Shown here: one piece after another, positions 35,200-46,199 of the stretch
How positions within the stretch are numbered: the stretch's first letter is position 1
Layout: each line of letters begins with the position of its first letter
Source of the DNA: Ancylobacter dichloromethanicus
GTDB taxonomy: Bacteria > Pseudomonadota > Alphaproteobacteria > Rhizobiales > Xanthobacteraceae
Direction: 5' to 3'
Assembly: GCF_018390645.1 (NCBI RefSeq)
Contig: NZ_JAHBGC010000020.1
Span: 62,001-126,000 of the forward strand
DNA: 64,000 bases
Translations under genes and position numbers: made by a program
Notes under the pieces: model-generated
The model's database searches: none
Seen by the model: only the letters and a program-made list of their open reading frames with translations
What the model was told of the DNA's origin: nothing

Positions 35200-35619
35200 T
35201 TAGTCCGCCGCGCCAAAGGCGAGGGGCGTGAGGCGCTCCAGCTCGTCATCCGTGAAAAGCCGCGAGCGGGTGAGGAAGCGCTGGTCGCGCCCGTTCTCCA
35301 GGCTGAACATGCCGCCGCGCCCCGGCACCACGTCGATGATGAGCTGGGTGTGCTGCCAGTATTCGAACTGCGACGGGCTCATGTAGAACGGCGCGCCGCC
35401 GATCTCTCCCATCCGGACATCGGCATCGCCGACGATGTAGTCACCCTGCGCGTAGCACATGGGCGAGGAGCCGTCGCAGCAGCCGCCGGACTGGTGGAAC
35501 AGCAGCTTGCCGTGCTCGGCGGTCAGCGTGGCGATGAGCGCGAGCGCCGCCTCGGTGGCGAGCACGCGGGGGATGGTGCCGGATGGCGGATCGGCCAGGG
35601 TGGCTGTCGGCGTGTCCAT
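35200..35619 (-). CDS. DUF779 protein associated with aldehyde dehydrogenase
   Basis: 139 residues with the DUF779 pattern: LIATLTAEHGKLLFHQSGGC, CDGSSPMCYAQGDY, FYMSPSQFEYWQHTQLIIDV, and C-terminal LENGRDQRFLTRSRLFTDDE. The clustered cysteines (GGCCDGSSPMC) suggest metal binding. DUF779 genes nearly always stand next to aldehyde dehydrogenases of the ExaC/Adh type, as here; function is unknown. An intergenic repeat of 108 bp separates it from the dehydrogenase gene. Confidence 0.9.
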   Translation of the reverse strand: MDTPTATLADPPSGTIPRVLATEAALALIATLTAEHGKLLFHQSGGCCDGSSPMCYAQGDYIVGDADVRMGEIGGAPFYMSPSQFEYWQHTQLIIDVVPGRGGMFSLENGRDQRFLTRSRLFTDDELERLTPLAFGAAD

Positions 35620-35638
35620 GGATACTCCCGTGAAAGCT

Positions 35639-35746
35639 CCCTCTCCCCGCCGGGGAGAGGGATGGTGTGAAGGGTGTTCGAGCCGCGCAGGCGCGTTGCC
35701 CCTCACCGACCCGCTTCGCGGGCCACCTCTCCCCAATGGGGAGAGG
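35639..35746. repeat. Intergenic palindromic repeat between aldehyde dehydrogenase and DUF779 genes
   Basis: Three hairpins: CCCTCTCCCC / GGGGAGAGGG at 35639-35661, GACCCGC / GCGGGCC-type near 35708-35723, and CCTCTCCCC / GGGGAGAGG at 35726-35746. Resembles the CCCTCTCCCC repeat class widespread in this order. It sits inside a probable operon, so it is likely to be transcribed. Confidence 0.75.
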
Positions 35747-35762
35747 ATAGCTCATGCGTGGC

Positions 35763-37280
<1,518 letters not shown>

Positions 37281-37310
37281 TGGATCCTCCCAGACAGGGA
37301 CACTCAAGAT

Positions 37311-37326
37311 TGCAGCGCCCATGCCA
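37311..37326 (-). promoter_or_regulatory. Sigma-54 (-24/-12) promoter of aldehyde dehydrogenase gene
   Basis: Minus-strand TGGCATGGGCGCTGCA matches TGGCAC-N5-TTGCA with the invariant GG and GC spaced correctly (ten bases between). It lies 31 nt upstream of the start codon. The neighbouring divergent gene encodes a sigma-54 activator, which supports the call. Confidence 0.82.
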
Positions 37327-37518
37327 GCCCTGTACTGCGCTGCACAAAATCGTCGTTGCGGTACGGCAAAATATTGAAATCGCTGGGATTGGCGTTGTAC
37401 TCGCGGCGGCTTGAAGAGGATGGCCATGGACGCGGGCCGAAAACTTGGTAGAAACTGTCGGAAAGAACAACAAGACCTGCGACATGTGTGGCATTTTGCA
37501 ACACTCCGGGAGGATCGC

Positions 37519-39360
<1,842 letters not shown>

Positions 39361-39431
39361 GCCGGTACCGCGCGAGGGAACTCCCGCCCGTCCCGCCCGT
39401 TGCCTCCCAGACAATCATGGAGGCATGCCCG

Positions 39432-39689
39432 ATGGTTCGCGACCCCCGCAAGCTCGACCAGAACCCCGTCGTCGTCGACCCCGCCAATGTCGACGCGGTG
39501 CTCGACGACCGGACGACCTCGGTGACCAGCCCGCTCAGGCCGCCGCTGGACGAGGTCGACAACGACAATCACCCGGTCGATGGGAAACCCACGGCGCGTG
39601 ACGGCGGGCGGTTCGCCCCCGACACCTTCAGGACCGTCGACGGCTCCCCGGACGGGACGCCGAAGAAGCCGGACGATCCGCGCCGCTGA
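39432..39689 (+). CDS. Small polar hypothetical protein
   Basis: 85 residues starting MVRDPRKLDQNPVVVDPANV, rich in Asp, Pro and Thr, with no membrane segment. GGAGG lies nine nt upstream. Likely disordered; no family recognised. The start and the coding status are moderately supported. Confidence 0.45.
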   Translation: MVRDPRKLDQNPVVVDPANVDAVLDDRTTSVTSPLRPPLDEVDNDNHPVDGKPTARDGGRFAPDTFRTVDGSPDGTPKKPDDPRR

Positions 39690-39711
39690 GCACGACGCGG
39701 AGGGCGGGGCC

Positions 39712-40074
39712 TCACAGTTCGGTCGGTTCCGGGTCCTTGCCGGGCGCGGCGTCGTTGCCTTCCACCCGGTCGCGATACAGCGAGGCGCTGGCGAGCAGCA
39801 TCAGCGTCACCGGGGTGGTGATGGTGACGAACAGGCCGATCAGCACCTCGTGGATCAGCGGCCGGCCCTGCAGCACCGAGAAGCAGACCATCGAGCCGAT
39901 CAGGATCGCGCCGGTGCCGAGCGTGGCGCCGAGCGAGGGGGCGTGCAGGCGGGCGTAGAAATCCGGCAGGCGCCAGAGACCGACCGAGCCGATCAGCGTC
40001 ACCAGCGCGCCGAAGACGAGCAGGAAGGAGACCAGGATCGCCGCCCACAGCGGCAGTTCGGGGGCGCCGCTCAT
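39712..40074 (-). CDS. mnhG: Monovalent cation/H+ antiporter subunit G
   Basis: 120 residues, three transmembrane helices. LIGSVGLWRLPDFYARLHAPS is the MnhG/PhaG signature, followed by TLMLLASASLYRDR. Last gene of the mnh operon; overlaps mnhF by four nt. Confidence 0.93.
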   Translation of the reverse strand: MSGAPELPLWAAILVSFLLVFGALVTLIGSVGLWRLPDFYARLHAPSLGATLGTGAILIGSMVCFSVLQGRPLIHEVLIGLFVTITTPVTLMLLASASLYRDRVEGNDAAPGKDPEPTEL

Positions 40075-40352
40075 TCGATCACCTCGCCGCGCATGAGGAA
40101 CTTGGCCAGCGCCACCGTGCCGACGAAGCCGAGCAGGCCGATGACCAGCGCGGCTTCGAAATAGAGCGTGGCGCCGCTGCGTATGCCGAGGGTGACCAGC
40201 AGCAGCATGGCGTTGATGTAGAAGGTGTCGAGGCCGATGATGCGGTCCTGCGCGCGGGGGCCGCGGATGAAGCGCAGCGCGGCGCAGCCCATGGCGAAGG
40301 TGAGCAGCACCTGCGCCAGCGTGATCGACCAGCTCAGGATGGCGACGCTCAT
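40071..40352 (-). CDS. mnhF: Monovalent cation/H+ antiporter subunit F
   Basis: 93 residues, three helices. RFIRGPRAQDRIIGLDTFYIN is the family motif. Overlaps mnhE and mnhG by four nt at each end, so translational coupling is likely throughout this operon. Confidence 0.93.
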   Translation of the reverse strand: MSVAILSWSITLAQVLLTFAMGCAALRFIRGPRAQDRIIGLDTFYINAMLLLVTLGIRSGATLYFEAALVIGLLGFVGTVALAKFLMRGEVIE

Positions 40353-40846
40353 TCGAAGATCTCCATCAGCAGGCCCTCATAGCGCTCCTTGATGGTGCGC
40401 ACCCATTCCTTGTCGTCGACCAGGTCGAGCACGTGCAGCATCAGGATGCGGCGCGAGGGATCGTGCCGGACCCATTGCGTGCCCGGCGTGCAGGTGAGGA
40501 TGATGGCGAGGATGGCAAGGCCGTAGGGACTGGTGAGGTCGAGCCGCAGGCTCATGAAGCCGGCATGGGTGCGCCGGTCCTCATTGCCGAGGATGATGCT
40601 GCCGACGGCGAGGTTGGAGCGGAACACGTCGAGGAACACCCGCCCGGCAAGGCGCGCCGCCGCCGCCGGACGACGCAGCCGCGCCGCCGGCGGGTCGAGC
40701 GCCACCATCATCCAGCAGCCGCCAAGGGCGGCCAGCGCGCCGAGCAGCAACTGGCCCGCCGACAGGCTCTGCGCCATCAGCAGCCACATCGCCAGCAGCG
40801 CGAGGAACAGGAGAGGGTAGGGCAGCACGCGGCGGAGCAGCTTCAT
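40349..40846 (-). CDS. mnhE: Monovalent cation/H+ antiporter subunit E
   Basis: 165 residues with N-terminal helices (LLFLALLAMWLLMAQ) and a C-terminal cytoplasmic domain (LTCTPGTQWVRHD, LHVLDLVDD). ATG 40846 overlaps the mnhD stop. This matches the MnhE/PhaE family. Confidence 0.92.
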   Translation of the reverse strand: MKLLRRVLPYPLLFLALLAMWLLMAQSLSAGQLLLGALAALGGCWMMVALDPPAARLRRPAAAARLAGRVFLDVFRSNLAVGSIILGNEDRRTHAGFMSLRLDLTSPYGLAILAIILTCTPGTQWVRHDPSRRILMLHVLDLVDDKEWVRTIKERYEGLLMEIFE

Positions 40847-42504
40847 GGCGTGGCTCCGGAAGGCCCGTGCCCGCTGGCGCGCGGATCGCTGGCCGTGTGG
40901 TCGGCGGGCCGGCTGCCGAGCACGTCGCGGGCATATTCGCTCGGCCAGTAGAGGATCTGCGCGGTGGCCTCCATGTAGCGCATGGCCGGGCCGCCGGCGA
41001 AGGTCATTGCCGCGCACAGCAACAGCAGCGCCCCGACCGGAATCGCCTCGATGGCGCGCACGCGCGGAATCTCCGACTCCGCCGGCACCCAGAGTGTGCG
41101 GATGCCGTTGCGGGTCATGGCGATCAGCGTGGCGAGGCCCGACATCATCAGCAACACCACGAAGGCCCAGTGCGCGGCGGGAATGTCGCCGGCCTCGTTC
41201 AGCAGCGCCGAGAGCATGGCGAACTTGGCGATGAAGCCGGAGAGTGGCGGCAGGCCGGCGAGCAGCGCGGTGCAGGCGACGAAGGCGCCGCCGAGCACGG
41301 CGATGGTGGCGGGAATGGCGACGCCGACCTCCTCGTCCTCGTCCTCGATGTCTTCCTCCGGATCGCCGAAGATCTCCAGCGTCACCGCCAGCACGTCGGC
41401 ACCGGCGGCCTGGCCGCGCTCGATCAGCTCGACCAGCAGGAAATAGGCGCAGATGGCGAAGGTGGAGGTGACGAGATAATACAGCGCGCCGGAGATCACC
41501 GCGCTGTTGCCGGTGCCGATGGCGGCGAGCAGGGTGCCGGAGGAGATCAGCACCGAATAGCCGCCGAGCCGCTGCATCGACTGCGAGGCCAGCACGCCGA
41601 TGCCGCCGAACAGGATGGTGGCCATGCCGCCATAATACAGCCAGAGCGCGCCGAACTCCTCGGAGGCGCCCGCCTCGTCGCCGAAGCACAGCAGGAACAG
41701 GCGCAGGATCACATAGATGCCGACCTTGGTCATGATGGCGAACATGGCCGCCACCGGCGCGCAGGCGGCGGCATAGGTGGTCGGCAGCCAGAAGCTGAGC
41801 GGCCACATGCCGGCCTTGACCAGGAAGGCGATGCCGAGCACCGCCGCGCCCGATTCCATCAGGATGCGCTCATCCGGGGGCAGGGTGGGCACGATGCGGC
41901 TGAGATCGGCCATGTTGAGCGTGCCGGTGACGCCGTAGATGACCGCGACGCCGACCAGGAACAGCGACGAGGCGACGAGGTTGATCGGGATGTAGTGCAG
42001 CCCGGCCCGCACCCGCGCGGTGCCCGAGCCGTGCAGCACCAGCCCGTAGGAGGCGGCGAGCAGGATTTCGAAGAACACGAACAGGTTGAACAGGTCGCCG
42101 GTGAGGAAGGCGCCGTTCAGCCCCATCAGCAGCAGCAGGAACAGCGTGTAGAAGCGCGGCCCGGCGCTGTGCCAGCGCGCCATGGCGAACAGCAGCGTGG
42201 CGCAGCCCAGCACCGCGGTGAGCAGCAGCATCAGCGCCGCCAGCCGGTCCACCACCAGAACGATGCCGAAGGGCGGCGGCCAGTTGCCGAGCGGGTAGAC
42301 GATCATGGTCGACCAGCGGTCGCCGGTCGGCGTGTTGACCAGCACCACCAGCGTCACCGCTATTCCCAGCAGGGTGAACACGGTGGCGAGGCTGAGCGAC
42401 ATCTTCAGCAGCCGGCGCCGCTCGTCGAACAGCAGGATGAAGGCGCCGACCGCCAGCGGCAGCACGACGGGCAGGATGGCGAGATGATCGAGGGCGGGGA
42501 TCAT
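40843..42504 (-). CDS. mnhD: Monovalent cation/H+ antiporter subunit D
   Basis: 553 residues, about 14 helices, related to respiratory complex I NuoM/N proton-translocating subunits. Typical stretches: LTGDLFNLFVFFEILLAASYG, FLVKAGMWPLSFWLPTTYA, LLAGLPPLSGFIAKFAML. Between helices there is an acidic cytoplasmic insert (GDPEEDIEDEDEEVGV). Overlaps mnhC and mnhE by four nt each. Confidence 0.94.
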   Translation of the reverse strand: MIPALDHLAILPVVLPLAVGAFILLFDERRRLLKMSLSLATVFTLLGIAVTLVVLVNTPTGDRWSTMIVYPLGNWPPPFGIVLVVDRLAALMLLLTAVLGCATLLFAMARWHSAGPRFYTLFLLLLMGLNGAFLTGDLFNLFVFFEILLAASYGLVLHGSGTARVRAGLHYIPINLVASSLFLVGVAVIYGVTGTLNMADLSRIVPTLPPDERILMESGAAVLGIAFLVKAGMWPLSFWLPTTYAAACAPVAAMFAIMTKVGIYVILRLFLLCFGDEAGASEEFGALWLYYGGMATILFGGIGVLASQSMQRLGGYSVLISSGTLLAAIGTGNSAVISGALYYLVTSTFAICAYFLLVELIERGQAAGADVLAVTLEIFGDPEEDIEDEDEEVGVAIPATIAVLGGAFVACTALLAGLPPLSGFIAKFAMLSALLNEAGDIPAAHWAFVVLLMMSGLATLIAMTRNGIRTLWVPAESEIPRVRAIEAIPVGALLLLCAAMTFAGGPAMRYMEATAQILYWPSEYARDVLGSRPADHTASDPRASGHGPSGATP

Positions 42505-42851
42505 CGCTCCGGCTCCCGCCCGTCGACATGGTCGGTGCCGGTGCGCCCGCGCGCGGCGAGCAGCACCACGAGGAACAGCGCGGTCATGGCGAAACCGATG
42601 ACGATGGCGGTGAGCACCAGCGCCTGCGGGATCGGATCGGCGATCGCGGCGGGATTGCCGACGCCGCCGGCGGCGAGGATGGGCGGCGCGTCGACCCGCA
42701 GCCCGCCGCCGGCCATGGCGAAGATGAACAGGTTCACCGCATAGGAGATCAGCGACAGGCCGATGATCACCTGATAGGTGCGCGGGCGCAGGATCAGCCA
42801 CACGCCCGAGGCGGTGAAGATGCCGATGCCGATGGCGAGCACGATTTCCAT
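42501..42851 (-). CDS. mnhC: Monovalent cation/H+ antiporter subunit C
   Basis: 116 residues, NuoK-like, three helices (LAIGIGIFTASGVWLILRP, then IGLSLISYAVNLFIFAMAGG). ATG shares one base with the mnhA stop. It is a short membrane subunit of the complex. Confidence 0.93.
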   Translation of the reverse strand: MEIVLAIGIGIFTASGVWLILRPRTYQVIIGLSLISYAVNLFIFAMAGGGLRVDAPPILAAGGVGNPAAIADPIPQALVLTAIVIGFAMTALFLVVLLAARGRTGTDHVDGREPER

Positions 42852-45760
42852 CACTCGCCCCCTTCCGCCGCCTGCGCGGCGCGCGCGCTGCGCAGCGACT
42901 GGTGGGCGAGCGCGATCAGGATCAGCACCGTGGCGCCGACCACCAGCGCGAACACGCCGAGATCGAACAGCAGCGCGCTCGCCGCCGGCACCTTGCCGAT
43001 GAGGGGAAGCTCCACATACTGGAAATGCGAGGTGAGGAAGGGATAGCCGAACCACCACGAGCCGACGCCGGTGGCGCAGGAGGTGAGCAGGCCCACGCCC
43101 ATCCAGCGCAGCGGCAGCACGCGCAGATGGTCCTCCACCCAGCGCGTGCCGCTCGCCATGTACTGCACCACGAAGGCGATGGAGAGGGTGATGCCGGCGG
43201 CGAAGCCCCCGCCCGGCAGGTCATGGCCGCGCATGAACAGGTACACCGCCATCACCGCGATGACCGGGAACAGCCAGTGCATGATCAGGCGCGGAATGAG
43301 CATGTAGTCGGCCGCCGTGTCGCCCGGCGAGCGATCCGGGGCGGCCTCGTCGAATTCGTTCTGGATGCGCTGCTGTTCCGGCGCGCGGATGCTCTCCGGG
43401 GCGGGGCGGAAGCGGCGCAGCAGGGCGAACACGGTGAGGCCGGCGAGGCACAGCACGACGATCTCGCCCATCGTGTCGAAGCCGCGGAAATCGACCAGGA
43501 TGACATTGACGATGTTGGTGCCGCCACCCTCGGTATAGGCGCGCTCGACGAAGAAGCGCGACACGCTGCCGGTGAGCGGGCGCGTCATCAGGCAATAGGC
43601 GAGGAAGGCCATCACTCCGCCGAGCGAGCAGGCGATGGCGAGGTCGAGATAGCGGCGCAGCAGCACCTTCAGCGGCGGGCGCGAGGGATAGACATCCTCG
43701 ATCCGCTTGGGCAGCCAGCGCAGGCCGAGCAGCAGCAGCACCGTGGTCACGATCTCGACCAGAAGCTGGGTGACGGCGAGGTCCGGCGCCGACAGCCAGA
43801 CGAAGGTGATGCAGGTGACCAGCCCCGCCCCGCCCACCAGAACCAGGGCGGCGAACCGGTGATACTTGGCCTGATAGGCGGCGGCGAGCGCGCAGACCCC
43901 GCCAACCATCCACAGCAGCGCGAAGGCCGGGGGAAGCGGCGTGCCGGGCAGATCGCCGGTGCCGACGGCGCCATTGACGAGGAAGGGCGCCAGCGCCGCC
44001 ACCACGGCGAGGGTGATGACGATGCGCATCTGCGCCTGCAGGCGCCGCGTGCCGAGGCCGGCTTCGGCGGCGCGCGCCCATTGCCAGGACAGGGTGGCGA
44101 GCACCTTCTCGAAGATGCGCTGGCCCTTGAAGTCGCGCAGGATCGGCGGACCCTCGATGCCGCTTTCCAGATAGCGCCGCAGGGCGAGATAGAGCACCAC
44201 GCCGCCGGCCATGGCGATCAGGCTCATCAGCAGCGGCAGGGTGAAGCCGTGCCACAGCGCGAGGCTGTAATAGGGCACGGTCCCGTCCAGCAGCCCCTTG
44301 ACGGCGGTGGCCAGCACCGGGCCGACGGTCAGCCCCGGTACGATGCCGATCAGCAGGCAGATCAGCACCAGCAGCTCGATCGGAAAGCGCATCCAGTGCG
44401 CCGGCTCGTGCGGGCGGTGCGGCAGGTCGACCGGCGGCGGGCCGAAGAACACGCCGAGGATGAAGCGCAGCGAATAGGTCACGCTGAACGCGCCGGCCAG
44501 CGTCGCCCAATAGGGCAGGCTGTCGTCGAGCAGCGAGCCGGTATGGTCGGCCACCGCTTCGGCGAAGAACATTTCCTTGGAGATGAAGCCGTTGAGCAGC
44601 GGCACGCCGGCCATGGCGGCGGCGGCGACCATGGCCAGGGTGGCGGTGATCGGCATGTAGCGGTAGAGCCCGCTGAGCTTTCTCAGGTCGCGGGTGCCGG
44701 TCTCGTGGTCGATGATGCCGGCGGCCATGAACAGAGAGGCCTTGAAGATGGCGTGGTTCAGCGTGTGGAAGATCGCCGCCACCGCCGCCAGCGGGCTGCC
44801 GAGGCCAAGCAGCAAGGTGATCAGGCCGAGATGGCTGATGGTGGAATAGGCCAGCAGCCCCTTCAGATCCTGCTGGAAGATGGCGATGAAGGCGCCGAGC
44901 AGCAGCGTCACCAGCCCGGCCGGCACCACCAGATAGAACCAGGCATCGGTGCCCGCCATCACCGGCCAGAGCCGCATCAGCAGGAAGATGCCGGCCTTCA
45001 CCATGGTGGCCGAATGCAGATAGGCCGACACCGGGGTGGGCGCCGCCATGGCGTGCGGCAGCCAGAAATGGAACGGGAATTGCGCGCTCTTGGTGAAGGC
45101 GCCGAGCAGGATCAGCACCAGGGCGGGAACGTAGAGATCGCTCTGGACGATGAGGTCGCGCGATTCCAGCACCTGGTCGATGTCGTAGCTGCCGACGATG
45201 CGGCCGACCAGCAGCACCCCGACCAGCAGGCACAGCCCGCCGGTGCCGGTGACGGTGAGCGCCATGCGGGCGCCGTCGCGCGCGCTCGCGCTGTGGTGCC
45301 AGTAGCCGATCAGCAGGAAGGAGAACAGGCTGGTCAGTTCCCAGAAGAAGACCATCTGGATGAGGTTGCCCGACAGCACGATGCCGATCATCGAGCCCAT
45401 GAAGGCCAGCAGGAACGAGAAGAAGCGCGGCACCGGGTCTTCGCGCGACATGTAGTAGCGGGCATAGAGCACGACCAGCGCGCCGATGCCGAAGATCATC
45501 ATCGCGAACAGCCAGGCGAGCCCGTCGAGCCGCAGGGTGAAGTCGAGCCCCAGCATGGGCAGCCAGGACAGCCAGAACTGCACCGGCGCGTCGTCCGCCA
45601 CCGTGGCGTAGAGCCACACCGTGATCGCCATTCCCGCTACCGCCACGCCCCCCGCCAGAACCGCCGCGGCGTTGCGCGCATGGGTCGGCAGGAACCCCGC
45701 AGCGAGGCTGCCCAGGAAAGGCAGGGCCAGCGCGACGAGGAGGAGCGTGTCATTGGGCAT
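42851..45760 (-). CDS. mnhA: Monovalent cation/H+ antiporter subunits A and B fused (PhaAB type)
   Basis: 969 residues. The first part is NuoL-like (FFWELTSLFSFLLIGYWHH, HFWLPHAMAAPTPVSAYLHS, NGFISKEMFFAEAV), with typical C-terminal MnhA helices. The last roughly 140 residues form an MnhB domain (ALLFDLGVFALVVGATVLIL, HDLPGGGFAAGITLSIAFV). Fused A-B subunits are normal for Pha/Mrp of rhizobia. It is the first gene in the operon; the complex exchanges Na+ or K+ for H+ and supports pH or salt tolerance. Confidence 0.94.
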   Translation of the reverse strand: MPNDTLLLVALALPFLGSLAAGFLPTHARNAAAVLAGGVAVAGMAITVWLYATVADDAPVQFWLSWLPMLGLDFTLRLDGLAWLFAMMIFGIGALVVLYARYYMSREDPVPRFFSFLLAFMGSMIGIVLSGNLIQMVFFWELTSLFSFLLIGYWHHSASARDGARMALTVTGTGGLCLLVGVLLVGRIVGSYDIDQVLESRDLIVQSDLYVPALVLILLGAFTKSAQFPFHFWLPHAMAAPTPVSAYLHSATMVKAGIFLLMRLWPVMAGTDAWFYLVVPAGLVTLLLGAFIAIFQQDLKGLLAYSTISHLGLITLLLGLGSPLAAVAAIFHTLNHAIFKASLFMAAGIIDHETGTRDLRKLSGLYRYMPITATLAMVAAAAMAGVPLLNGFISKEMFFAEAVADHTGSLLDDSLPYWATLAGAFSVTYSLRFILGVFFGPPPVDLPHRPHEPAHWMRFPIELLVLICLLIGIVPGLTVGPVLATAVKGLLDGTVPYYSLALWHGFTLPLLMSLIAMAGGVVLYLALRRYLESGIEGPPILRDFKGQRIFEKVLATLSWQWARAAEAGLGTRRLQAQMRIVITLAVVAALAPFLVNGAVGTGDLPGTPLPPAFALLWMVGGVCALAAAYQAKYHRFAALVLVGGAGLVTCITFVWLSAPDLAVTQLLVEIVTTVLLLLGLRWLPKRIEDVYPSRPPLKVLLRRYLDLAIACSLGGVMAFLAYCLMTRPLTGSVSRFFVERAYTEGGGTNIVNVILVDFRGFDTMGEIVVLCLAGLTVFALLRRFRPAPESIRAPEQQRIQNEFDEAAPDRSPGDTAADYMLIPRLIMHWLFPVIAVMAVYLFMRGHDLPGGGFAAGITLSIAFVVQYMASGTRWVEDHLRVLPLRWMGVGLLTSCATGVGSWWFGYPFLTSHFQYVELPLIGKVPAASALLFDLGVFALVVGATVLILIALAHQSLRSARAAQAAEGGE

Positions 45761-45857
45761 AGGTAGCGGGGGCCTCCCTGAGGGCGGTTTTCCTTAGCGT
45801 CTTGCGAGATGTCGCCCATTATGGTTGATTTGGCCGTCTTCACGCAAGGCAGAAGCG

Positions 45858-46085
45858 ATGGAATTGGCGCCCGAACAATGCCGCGCCGCACGCGGGCTGC
45901 TCGACTGGACGCAGGAGCATCTCGCCGAGCGCGCCGGGGTCTCCCGCAGCACGGTGCGCGATTTCGAGCGGCACCGCCATATGCTGCACCGGGGTACCGA
46001 GAACCTGCTGGTTCGCACCTTGCAGGAGGCCGGTGTCATGCTGCTGCCCGCCGGCGAATATGGGCCGGGGGTGCGGATACGCTGA
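45858..46085 (+). CDS. Small XRE-type helix-turn-helix protein
   Basis: 75 residues: a single HTH domain (RGLLDWTQEHLAERAGVSRS, TVRDFERHRH) plus a short tail. The start ATG 45858 is preceded by AAGGCAGAAGCG. Divergent from the mnh operon with about 100 nt between, so it might act on that promoter, but no operator was identified. Confidence 0.82.
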   Translation: MELAPEQCRAARGLLDWTQEHLAERAGVSRSTVRDFERHRHMLHRGTENLLVRTLQEAGVMLLPAGEYGPGVRIR

Positions 46086-46095
46086 CATATCCCCA

Positions 46096-46188
46096 CCCTC
46101 ATGGCCGGGCTTGCCCCCGCCATGAGGGCGTCCGGGCACCGCGTCGGCGGCGAGGCCGGGGCCCCGGGGCAGGCCCGGGGATGAGGGA
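46096..46188. repeat. Intergenic GC-rich palindromic repeat
   Basis: CCCTCATGGCCGGGCTTG faces CCATGAGGG, followed by GGCCCCGGGGCAGGCCCGGGG and ATGAGGG. This looks like the CGGGCTTGACCCGG-type repeats common in this order. It fills the space between two convergent genes. Confidence 0.6.
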
Positions 46189-46199
46189 GACGGCCGCTC

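Noticed and set aside
42902-45766. Long plus-strand frame opposite mnhA
   Set aside because: Same reason; the minus strand has strong membrane-protein homology and overlapping gene spacing.
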